Shown here: positions 1 through 5,343 of the stretch, one piece after another
Position numbering within the stretch: the stretch's first letter is position 1
Layout of the letters: each line of letters begins with the position of its first letter
Origin: Pseudomonadota bacterium
GTDB taxonomy: Bacteria > Pseudomonadota > Gammaproteobacteria > Burkholderiales > Burkholderiaceae_D
Length of the DNA: 8,488 bases
Assembly: GCA_023391395.1 (NCBI GenBank)
Contig: JAEWBA010000032.1
Coordinates: 1 to 8,488 of the forward strand
Reading direction: 5' to 3'
The notes under the pieces: generated by a model
What the model saw: the letters and a program-made list of their open reading frames with translations, nothing else
What the model was told of the DNA's origin: nothing
Database searches by the model: none
Program-made: the position numbers and the translations under genes

Positions 1-709
1 AGGCCTTGCGGCGCTGCTCGTTCTCGGCCTCGAAGCCCATGCTGGTCCACACGTCGGTGGTCACCAGGTCGGCGCCGGCGCAAGCTTCGGACGGATCGCC
101 GAACACGGTATAACGCTGGTTGTCCGGCGCCACCAGTGATTGGTCGATCGGATAGCCGGCCGGGGTCGAAACATTGACATGGAAGCCGAACACTTGCGCC
201 GCCTGCAGCCAGGAATACAGCATGTTGTTGGCGTCGCCGATCCAGGCCACGGTCTTGCCGGCGATGGAGCCGCGATGTTCGATATAGGTGAACACGTCGG
301 CCAGCACCTGGCAGGGATGGTGTTCGTTGGTCAGGCCATTGATGACCGGCACGCGCGAATGCGCGGCAAAGCGCTCGATGATGTCCTGGCCGAAGGTGCG
401 GATCATGATGATGTCGCACATGCGGGACATGACTTGTGCCGCATCTTCCACCGGTTCGCCGCGTCCTAGCTGGCTATCGCGGGTATTCAGGTAGATCGCC
501 GCGCCGCCGAGCTGGTGCATGCCCGCTTCGAAGGACAGGCGCGTGCGTGTCGAATTCTTTTCGAACACCATCACCAGGGTGCGGTCGAGCAGAGGGTGGT
601 GCGGTTCGTAATTCTTGAACTTGCGCTTGATCAGGCGCGCGCGCTCGATCACGTACTCGAACTCGTCCAGCGTGAAATCGGAGAACTGCAGGAAGTGTTT
701 GATTGCCAT
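1..709 (-). CDS. argF: Ornithine carbamoyltransferase, N-terminal part (3' end beyond window)
   Basis: Cytosolic enzyme that transfers the carbamoyl group of carbamoyl phosphate to ornithine to give citrulline, the sixth step of arginine biosynthesis. The visible 236 residues start MAIKHFLQFSDFTLDEFEYV. They show the carbamoyl-phosphate-binding STRTR motif at residues 53-57 and the HPCQ motif at about 131-134, followed by the start of the ornithine-binding domain (GKTVAWIGDANN, about 151-162). Family members are about 300-310 residues, so roughly 70 residues, including the expected HCLP motif, lie past the left edge. The start at 709 is chosen because the N-terminus matches betaproteobacterial ArgF and no in-frame start lies just upstream. 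No clear Shine-Dalgarno sequence precedes it (the upstream bases read CGTTTTCATTT). The gene is divergent from the regulator at 883. The reading frame is intact and the identification is firm. Confidence 0.96.
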   Translation of the reverse strand, partial: MAIKHFLQFSDFTLDEFEYVIERARLIKRKFKNYEPHHPLLDRTLVMVFEKNSTRTRLSFEAGMHQLGGAAIYLNTRDSQLGRGEPVEDAAQVMSRMCDIIMIRTFGQDIIERFAAHSRVPVINGLTNEHHPCQVLADVFTYIEHRGSIAGKTVAWIGDANNMLYSWLQAAQVFGFHVNVSTPAGYPIDQSLVAPDNQRYTVFGDPSEACAGADLVTTDVWTSMGFEAENEQRRKA

Positions 710-750
710 AAATGAAAACGGCGGCGAGGTGGCGCCTGCCGCCGGAATTT

Positions 751-771
751 TTATAACTTGTTCAATTATAA
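751..771. repeat. AT-rich inverted repeat upstream of argF
   Basis: TTATAA occurs at 751-756 and again at 766-771. With the bases between, they form an imperfect dyad (7 of 10 pairs match) that overlaps the candidate argF -10 element. It could be an operator or only a melting-prone promoter region. The protein that might bind it cannot be told from the sequence. Confidence 0.4.
765..770 (-). promoter_or_regulatory. Possible -10 element for argF
   Basis: The minus strand reads TATAAT here, about 55 bases upstream of the argF ATG, inside an AT-rich patch of an otherwise GC-rich region. No convincing -35 hexamer sits 16-18 bases further upstream (the bases there read TGTCTT). The assignment is therefore tentative and based only on the -10 match and position. 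Confidence 0.35.
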
Positions 772-840
772 GGGTTTTGTCCTTGGAAAGACAGCGCCGC
801 ACGCCTAGGGTAGGGCAGAGCAAAATCAATATTCTGTAGT

Positions 841-871
841 TTCTGTATTGACAGAAATTACTGTATGAATT
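841..871 (+). promoter_or_regulatory. Operator/promoter block 1 (upstream of GbsR-like regulator)
   Basis: This 31-bp block matches a second block at 1451-1481 at 23 of 31 positions. It holds a perfect inverted repeat, TTCTGT-ATTG-ACAGAA (841-856). An overlapping imperfect dyad, ACAGAAATTACTGT (851-864), is centred nine bases further on. A consensus-like -35 hexamer TTGACA lies at 848-853, inside the dyads. A further TTCTGTA half-site at 832-838 precedes the block with nine-base phasing. Symmetric, phased half-sites over a -35 element are typical of an autoregulatory MarR/GbsR-type operator. Binding by the adjacent regulator is inferred. Confidence 0.65.
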
Positions 872-882
872 AACGTGAAGGC

Positions 883-1431
883 ATGGAACTCAATCCCGTC
901 GCACAGAAATTCGTTTTGCATTGGGGCGAAATGGGCACCCGATGGGGCGTCAATCGCACCGTCAGCCAGATTCATGCCTTGCTATACGTGGCGGCGAGGC
1001 CCATGCATGCGGAAGAAATAGCCGAGACCTTGGGCGTCGCCCGTTCGAATGTGTCGACCAGCCTGAAGGAATTGCAGAACTGGAAGCTGGTGAAGGTGGC
1101 GCATGTGCTTGGCGATCGACGCGATCACTTCGAAACGTCCGGCGATGTCTGGGAGCTGTTCAGAACCATCGTGCGCGAGCGCAAGGAACGCGAGTTCAAT
1201 CCCACCATTGTCGCCCTGAGAGAGTGCATGGCGAGCCCGGACCTGGCCAAGGAAAGCAAGGCGGCACAACAGCGTCTTGCCGAGACTTTGGCGCTGATGG
1301 AGACGCTTACCACCTGGGCCGATGAAATGCTGCGACTGGAGCCAGCCACTTTGATGAAGCTGCTGAAGATGGGAGCGTCGGTGCAGAAGCTCGTGCGCGG
1401 GAATGGAAAAGACGCAGGGCGGACAAGCTGA
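883..1431 (+). CDS. GbsR/MarR-family transcriptional regulator
   Basis: Cytosolic DNA-binding regulator of the GbsR branch of the MarR superfamily, 182 residues, close to the usual family length. The N-terminal FVLHWGEMGTRWGVNRTVSQIHAL stretch (in part residues 10-32) is characteristic of the branch. A winged helix-turn-helix spans about residues 41-83, with the recognition segment GVARSNVSTSLKEL (51-64) and the wing HVLGDRRDHFE (74-84). The C-terminal half is helical and probably mediates dimerisation. The ATG at 883 is chosen because the conserved N-terminus begins right after it. The only purine-rich stretch (GTGAAGG, 875-881) is too close to act as a normal ribosome-binding site. The gene is followed by the DCC, SDR-DoxX and DUF2269 genes on the same strand and is flanked on both sides by copies of one operator-like block. 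It therefore probably controls itself and these genes. No effector can be predicted. Confidence 0.9.
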   Translation: MELNPVAQKFVLHWGEMGTRWGVNRTVSQIHALLYVAARPMHAEEIAETLGVARSNVSTSLKELQNWKLVKVAHVLGDRRDHFETSGDVWELFRTIVRERKEREFNPTIVALRECMASPDLAKESKAAQQRLAETLALMETLTTWADEMLRLEPATLMKLLKMGASVQKLVRGNGKDAGRTS

Positions 1432-1450
1432 AAATTTTTTGCTGATGTAT

Positions 1451-1481
1451 TTCTCTTTTGACTGAAATTTCAGAATAAATA
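1451..1481 (+). promoter_or_regulatory. Operator/promoter block 2 (upstream of DCC gene)
   Basis: Second copy of the 31-bp block found at 841-871. It contains a perfect 12-bp palindrome, CTGAAATTTCAG (1462-1473), at the same register as the imperfect dyad of block 1. A -35-like TTGACT lies at 1458-1463. A plausible -10, TATATC, lies at 1480-1485 with a 16-base spacer, and the palindrome sits between the two, so bound protein would block polymerase. It lies in the 76-bp gap between the regulator and the DCC gene. This suggests the downstream genes have their own regulated promoter. Confidence 0.62.
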
Positions 1482-1495
1482 TATCTCTTTGCAGA

Positions 1496-1503
1496 AAGGA
1501 GGG
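1496..1503 (+). promoter_or_regulatory. Ribosome-binding site for the DCC gene
   Basis: AAGGAGGG lies four bases before a GTG codon at 1508. It is a very strong Shine-Dalgarno match and supports GTG rather than a downstream ATG as the start. The spacing is slightly short. Confidence 0.75.
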
Positions 1504-1507
1504 CGAC

Positions 1508-1963
1508 GTGTCGAACTACCCTTTACTCGTCTTGTACGACGGCGCCTGTCCAATCTGCAAACTCGAAATAGACAATTTTCGAGATCGTGATTCGTCCCGC
1601 CTTTTGCGCTTCGTGGATATTTCGGCACCAGGCTTCGACCCTGCGCCGTATGGCGTGCCGCTCAAGGACATGCTTACGGTCATCCATGCATTGAAGCCGG
1701 ACGGTTCCTTCGTCAAGGGCGTGGAGGTGTTCCAGCTGGCCTATGGCGCTATCGGGTTTGGCTGGCTGACCGCACCGACGGCCTGGCCACTGCTGAAGCC
1801 CTTGTTTGATGCCGCCTATTTGCATTTCGCACGCAAAACCGGTATCGGTTTTCGGAGCGGCTTTCGTGGCTGCTTTCCGGCTTGGCTGCCCGGTGCGCGG
1901 AACGGCGCAGCAGACGATGCCGCGAAGGGCATTGCGAGCTCTGAAATCGATATCACCACATAA
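1508..1963 (+). CDS. DCC-family (DUF393) putative thiol-disulfide oxidoreductase
   Basis: A 151-residue protein of the DUF393/DCC family (YuxK-like), whose members are predicted to have a thioredoxin-like redox function that is mostly untested. The diagnostic motif YDGACPICK is at residues 10-18 and gives a CxxC pair, Cys14 and Cys17. The following LRFVDISAPGFD (about 33-44) and the GVEVFQLAYG segment (71-80) match the usual family pattern. A third cysteine (Cys122) lies near the end in FRGCFPAW. The last 25 or so residues are Ala/Asp-rich, probably disordered, and not recognised. There is no signal peptide, so the location is probably cytosolic or membrane-peripheral. The start is GTG, fixed by a strong ribosome-binding site and by the position of the motif. 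The TAA stop is embedded in the ribosome-binding site of the next small ORF, so the genes are almost certainly co-transcribed. Confidence 0.88.
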   Translation: MSNYPLLVLYDGACPICKLEIDNFRDRDSSRLLRFVDISAPGFDPAPYGVPLKDMLTVIHALKPDGSFVKGVEVFQLAYGAIGFGWLTAPTAWPLLKPLFDAAYLHFARKTGIGFRSGFRGCFPAWLPGARNGAADDAAKGIASSEIDITT

Positions 1964-1967
1964 GGAG
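1962..1967 (+). promoter_or_regulatory. Ribosome-binding site for the 24-codon ORF
   Basis: AAGGAG overlaps the TAA stop of the DCC gene and stands six bases before the ATG at 1974. Spacing and match are close to ideal, which is the main support for translation of the small ORF. Confidence 0.7.
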
Positions 1968-1973
1968 AACCTC

Positions 1974-2048
1974 ATGCGCATCGCCGTAACTGCCATCGCC
2001 CTTGTACTGCCAATATTCATGACCTCCGCCTTGACGAGGAAAGCATGA
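1974..2048 (+). CDS. Small hydrophobic ORF (24 aa), coupled to the SDR gene
   Basis: A 24-codon ORF beginning MRIAVTAIALVLPIFMTSAL and ending TRKA. One arginine is followed by about 18 hydrophobic residues and a basic tail, which fits a single-pass membrane peptide or a cleaved signal-like leader. It has an ideal ribosome-binding site. Its TGA overlaps the ATG of the SDR gene (ATGA at 2045-2048), so ribosomes ending here could restart on the SDR gene, which has no strong Shine-Dalgarno of its own. Possible roles are a translational-coupling leader, a small membrane subunit of the module, or the remnant of a truncated secreted gene. I do not recognise a family. Translation seems likely, function unknown. 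The same frame is open from further upstream, but that part overlaps the DCC gene. Confidence 0.55.
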   Translation: MRIAVTAIALVLPIFMTSALTRKA

Positions 2049-3301
2049 AGATCCTGGTATGCGGTGCCAACGGATTCATTGGCCGTCATCTGTGCCAAGC
2101 GCTGACGGACGCCGGCCATCAGGTCGTGCGTGGCGTGCGCACGGTACGGGGGGCGAGTGAAGTCGCGATCGATTACGGCCGGGACCACGACGTCGATATC
2201 TGGTTGCCCCGCTTGTCCGGTATCGACGCGGTCGTCAACGCAGTCGGCATTCTCTTTGAAACGCCCGGGCAAAGTTTTGAATCGGTTCACCGTGATGCGC
2301 CTGTCGCCTTGTTCAAAGCTTGCGAGCAGGCCGGGGTAGGTCGTGTCGTGCAGATATCCGCGCTCGGCGGCCACCCCGGCCGGGAGCCCACGGCCTATAT
2401 GCGTACCAAGCGTGAAGCGGATACCTGGCTTGCGCATTCCGCGCTGGACTGGACTGTCCTCAGGCCTTCGCTGGTAGTGGGGCTGGATGGAGAGAGCAGC
2501 CGCTTCTTCCGCACCTTGGCAAGTCTGCCGATTGTCGGCTTGCCAGGCCGAGGCGAGCAGTTGCTGCAACCGGTGCATGTGAATGATTTGTGCGGCATCG
2601 TCGTACGCCTGATCGCGGACGCGCCAAAGAGATGTGTGTTCGATGTGCCAGGGCCAACGCCCATGCCTTACCGGCAAATGCTGCAGGTTTACCGGCGGGC
2701 CATGGGTATGTACGAGCCGTTCTGGCTGACGGTGCCGATGTGGGTGATGCGACCGGCCGCTACTTTTGCCAGCCATTTGCCGCAGAAGGTGTTTTCGCCC
2801 GATACGCTGCGCATGCTGGAAGACGGCAATGTCGCCGACCCGGCACCGGTTCAGGGGCTTCTTGGCCGCCCTCTGAAGGCTCCCGAGCACTGGTTTGGCG
2901 GCATATCGCCCGGCATGCTGCGCGGCGAGGCAGTTGCTGCATGGACGATGCCGATGCTGCGCATTGTCCTTGCCCTCGTGTGGTTGGTGTCCGCAGCACT
3001 GTCCTTCGGCATTTTCCCGACCGTTGACAGCCTGGAACTGCTAGCGCGTGTCGGCCTGCACGGCGGGCTGGCGTGGTTAGTGTTGTATAGCGCCGCTGCG
3101 CTGGATGCTGCATTGGGCGTGGCCACCTTGCTGAAGCCAAGCCGCTTGTTGTGGCGGCTGCAGTTCGGGTTGATATTCAGCTACACCCTCATCATCAGTA
3201 TCTGGCTCCCCGAATTCTGGTTGCACCCATTCGGCCCCGTGTTGAAAAACCTGCCGATTCTGGCATTGCTGTTGGTGCTGGACGCCTTTGAAAAATCGTG
3301 A
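2045..3301 (+). CDS. NAD(P)-dependent epimerase/SDR fused to a C-terminal DoxX-like membrane domain
   Basis: A 418-residue, two-part protein. Residues 1 to about 290 are an atypical/extended short-chain dehydrogenase. They show a Rossmann glycine motif GANGFIG (7-13), an Asn-Ala-Val-Gly strand (NAVG, 65-68), a catalytic-type Ser105 in QISALG, and YxxxK as Tyr118-Lys122. This resembles NmrA/NDUFA9-like NAD(P)-binding proteins. Residues about 300-418 form about four hydrophobic helices (roughly 304-323, 334-361, 372-388, 399-415) matching the DoxX-like family (DoxX_3 type). The Rossmann part should be cytosolic and anchored by these helices. Substrate unknown. The start ATG overlaps the stop of the 24-codon ORF, consistent with translational coupling. 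The DUF2269 gene follows nine bases after the stop. The domain fusion is intact, with all key SDR residues present. Confidence 0.88.
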   Translation: MKILVCGANGFIGRHLCQALTDAGHQVVRGVRTVRGASEVAIDYGRDHDVDIWLPRLSGIDAVVNAVGILFETPGQSFESVHRDAPVALFKACEQAGVGRVVQISALGGHPGREPTAYMRTKREADTWLAHSALDWTVLRPSLVVGLDGESSRFFRTLASLPIVGLPGRGEQLLQPVHVNDLCGIVVRLIADAPKRCVFDVPGPTPMPYRQMLQVYRRAMGMYEPFWLTVPMWVMRPAATFASHLPQKVFSPDTLRMLEDGNVADPAPVQGLLGRPLKAPEHWFGGISPGMLRGEAVAAWTMPMLRIVLALVWLVSAALSFGIFPTVDSLELLARVGLHGGLAWLVLYSAAALDAALGVATLLKPSRLLWRLQFGLIFSYTLIISIWLPEFWLHPFGPVLKNLPILALLLVLDAFEKS

Positions 3302-3310
3302 AGAAAAGCC

Positions 3311-3784
3311 ATGTCTGCCTATCTTTTTCTGAAAACCCTGCACATCCTCTCTTCCGTGATCCTGGTCGGTACCGGCTTCGGCTCCGCGTTCTACTTGTTT
3401 TGTGCAAACCGCAGCAAGAGTGTGCCGGCGCAGGCTGTGGTTGCACGCATCGTAGTGCTAGCGGACTGGATTTTTACGACGCCCGCTGCCATCGTGCAGC
3501 CGGTGACGGGTCTGTTGATGCTGTCGATGGCGGGCTGGTCGCTCACCACGCCCTGGGTGATGTGGTCGATCATACTTTACCTGTTTGCCGGAGCCTGCTG
3601 GCTGCCTGTGGTGTGGCTGCAGATTCGGATGAAGGGGATGGCGGATCTCGCCGTGCGGGAGGGCATGGCACTGCCGGCACAGTACTGGCAGTATGCACGT
3701 TGGTGGGAGGGTCTGGGTTATCCAGCATTCACGGCGATGCTGGTGGTGTATTTCCTGATGGTGAACAAACCCATGCTGGGCTAA
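3311..3784 (+). CDS. DUF2269-family integral membrane protein
   Basis: A 157-residue protein with four predicted membrane helices (about residues 8-30, 47-73, 82-105 and 135-152) and short loops. The first helix carries the family-like signature LKTLHILSSVILVGTGFGSA, with His11, and the second holds a TTPAAIVQPVTGLLM segment. These features fit DUF2269, a family of bacterial inner-membrane proteins without an established function. A histidine in a four-helix bundle could bind heme or a metal, but one ligand is not enough to claim this. The ATG at 3311 follows the SDR stop by nine bases, with a weak purine-rich GAAGAAAAG just upstream. It is the last gene of the cluster and ends 92 bases before the stop of the convergent efflux gene. 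Confidence 0.85.
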   Translation: MSAYLFLKTLHILSSVILVGTGFGSAFYLFCANRSKSVPAQAVVARIVVLADWIFTTPAAIVQPVTGLLMLSMAGWSLTTPWVMWSIILYLFAGACWLPVVWLQIRMKGMADLAVREGMALPAQYWQYARWWEGLGYPAFTAMLVVYFLMVNKPMLG

Positions 3785-3787
3785 GCC

Positions 3788-3811
3788 TTGGCTCTTGATA
3801 TCGGGAGCCAA
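3788..3811. terminator. Inverted repeat in the convergent intergenic region, possible terminator
   Basis: TTGGCTC (3788-3794) pairs with GAGCCAA (3805-3811) around the palindrome GATATC. With U-G pairing the hairpin could be nearly continuous. It starts three bases after the DUF2269 stop, a natural place for a terminator. There is no T-run after it on either strand, so it is not a classical intrinsic terminator. It may stabilise the mRNA 3' end instead. Confidence 0.4.
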
Positions 3812-3832
3812 TACCTTGCGTCTTAATCATCT

Positions 3833-3846
3833 CAAGCGGGCGCTTG
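3833..3846. repeat. Short inverted repeat between convergent genes
   Basis: CAAGCG-GG-CGCTTG is a perfect dyad with 6-base arms, about 30 bases after the stop of the minus-strand efflux gene. It could form a small stable hairpin at the 3' end of that transcript. No T-tract follows on the minus strand, so a terminator role is uncertain. Confidence 0.35.
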
Positions 3847-3876
3847 GTCATTCTCATTCTCCCGACTGACCCAAAT

Positions 3877-5343
3877 TTAATCATGTTGAGACAGTGCTCT
3901 GGGTTCCGCCTGCATCTGCTCGCTGGCAGGCAACTGCGACACATTCCAGCCGCCGCCCAGCGCCTCGATCAAGGCGACGCTGGCCACCAGCCGATTCTGG
4001 CGCACCGTCAGCGCAGCCTGTTCGTTGGCGAGCTCGGTCGTCTGCGCGGTGACGACGCTGGTGTACGGCACGGTACCGGCCTGGTATTCGTTGATCGTCA
4101 GTTGCACCGCCTGCCGCGCCAGCCGGGTCGCGTCGTCCCGCACGACCGACTCCTGCGCGAGGATGCGCAGTGCGGCCAGCTGGTTTTCGACCTGCTCGAA
4201 AGCGCTCAGCACCGTTTGCCGGTAAGCAGCGACGCTCTGATCGTAGATCGCCTGCGCTTCGGCCACTCGCGCATGCCGCGCGCCGGCGTCGAACAGCGTT
4301 TCCGTCACGCCGGCGCCGAGCGACCACAGCGCATTGGATGCATGCAGCAAGGTGCCGACGGCAGCGCTGGCGAAGCCGTATGAAGCGGACAGCGTGATAT
4401 CGGGATAGTAAGCGGACAGCGCAACGCCGATTTGCGCATTCGATGCCGCCACCGCCCGTTCTGCCGCCGCGATCGCGGGATTGCGTTCCAGCAGAGTGGA
4501 AGGGATGCCGGCGGGAATATCCGGCACGCCTACCGTCAGCGGCGCTGGCGTGATCGCAAATTCGGCCGGCGGCCTGCCGGTCAGCACCGCGATCGCGTGC
4601 TCCAGCTGCGCGCGCAACACGCCGACATTGATGGCTTGTGCCTGCGTGGTTTTTAACTGGGTTTCGGCGGTGATCACGTCGGCCAGGGCAATGAAGCCGG
4701 CGGCATACTGGTTTTGCGTGATTTGCAGGGTTTGCGCATAGGCTTCGATGGCTGTATCGAGCAAGCGCTTTTGTTCGTCCAGGATGCGCAGCTCGAAATA
4801 ATCGGTGGCCAGCGCCGCCTGCGCAGACAGGCGGGCATTGGCGAGGTCGGCGGCGCTCGCCTGCGCATTGGCGGCCGCGCCTTCGATCGTGCGCCGGATC
4901 TTGCCCCAGATATCGGGTTCCCAGGCGGCGCCCAGCGAAAGACCGACATTGTTCTCGACGGTGCTGGGCTGGACAGCGGAGCCGCGAGCGCCGCTACGCC
5001 GGGCGGAGCCGCTCGCAGCCAGTGTCGGGAAGAGGCCGGCGCGTGCCGCTTCCAGTGCGGCGCGCGCTTCGCGAAAAGCGGCCTCGGCCCGCTTCAGGTT
5101 CTGGTTGGAGACGTCGACCTGCCGCTCCAGCTCGTCCAGCACCGGATCGCGATAGACCGCCCACCAAGGGCCTCGGTCCTGCTCGTCCTGCGGCGCGATC
5201 AATTTCCATCCGGGCCGCTCCTTGTATGCCGCCGGAACCTCGACCTCAGGTCGACGGTAATCGGGGCCGACGGTGCCACAGGCGGACAGCAAGGCCAATC
5301 CGCACAGCGCCATTCTGCCGGCCCATCCTGGGCGCGGCTTCAT
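3877..5343 (-). CDS. NodT-family outer-membrane efflux lipoprotein
   Basis: Outer-membrane channel (TolC/OprM-like, NodT family) of a tripartite efflux pump, 488 residues, normal for the family. A lipoprotein signal peptide ends in LLSAC, giving lipidated Cys22 after a short basic and hydrophobic stretch. It is followed by the typical [12 protein letters not shown] start of the mature protein. Two outer-membrane efflux repeats follow (about 65-255 and 280-465). Landmarks are [11 protein letters not shown] (141-151), [12 protein letters not shown] (284-295), the second-repeat [13 protein letters not shown] (348-360), and ALGGGW near the end (461-466). Both repeats are rich in the Ala/Gln/Glu helices of the periplasmic tunnel. 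The start ATG lies seven bases after GGAGG and overlaps the stop of the upstream permease by four bases (ATGA), so the two are translationally coupled. The specific paralogue name and the exported drugs cannot be set from sequence. Confidence 0.93.
   Translation of the reverse strand: MKPRPGWAGRMALCGLALLSACGTVGPDYRRPEVEVPAAYKERPGWKLIAPQDEQDRGPWWAVYRDPVLDELERQVDVSNQNLKRAEAAFREARAALEAARAGLFPTLAASGSARRSGARGSAVQPSTVENNVGLSLGAAWEPDIWGKIRRTIEGAAANAQASAADLANARLSAQAALATDYFELRILDEQKRLLDTAIEAYAQTLQITQNQYAAGFIALADVITAETQLKTTQAQAINVGVLRAQLEHAIAVLTGRPPAEFAITPAPLTVGVPDIPAGIPSTLLERNPAIAAAERAVAASNAQIGVALSAYYPDITLSASYGFASAAVGTLLHASNALWSLGAGVTETLFDAGARHARVAEAQAIYDQSVAAYRQTVLSAFEQVENQLAALRILAQESVVRDDATRLARQAVQLTINEYQAGTVPYTSVVTAQTTELANEQAALTVRQNRLVASVALIEALGGGWNVSQLPASEQMQAEPRALSQHD

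Noticed and set aside
140..839. Several plus-strand open frames at the left end
   Set aside because: Those up to 709 are antisense to argF, whose STRTR and HPCQ motifs are clear. The one running to 839 covers the intergenic region with an unrecognisable product.
1429..1445. Intrinsic terminator after the regulator gene (AAAATTTTTT tract)
   Set aside because: There is a T-run but no GC-rich hairpin before it.
1523..2890. A 455-codon open frame on the minus strand, antisense to the DCC and SDR genes
   Set aside because: It is rich in His, Arg and Gln without any recognisable domain, and it lies opposite two well-supported genes with clear family motifs and ribosome-binding sites. High GC makes such shadow frames common.
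3298..3798. Alternative plus-strand frame over the DUF2269 gene, starting at a GTG on the SDR stop
   Set aside because: Its product lacks membrane helices or known motifs. The frame from 3311 gives a coherent four-helix DUF2269 protein.
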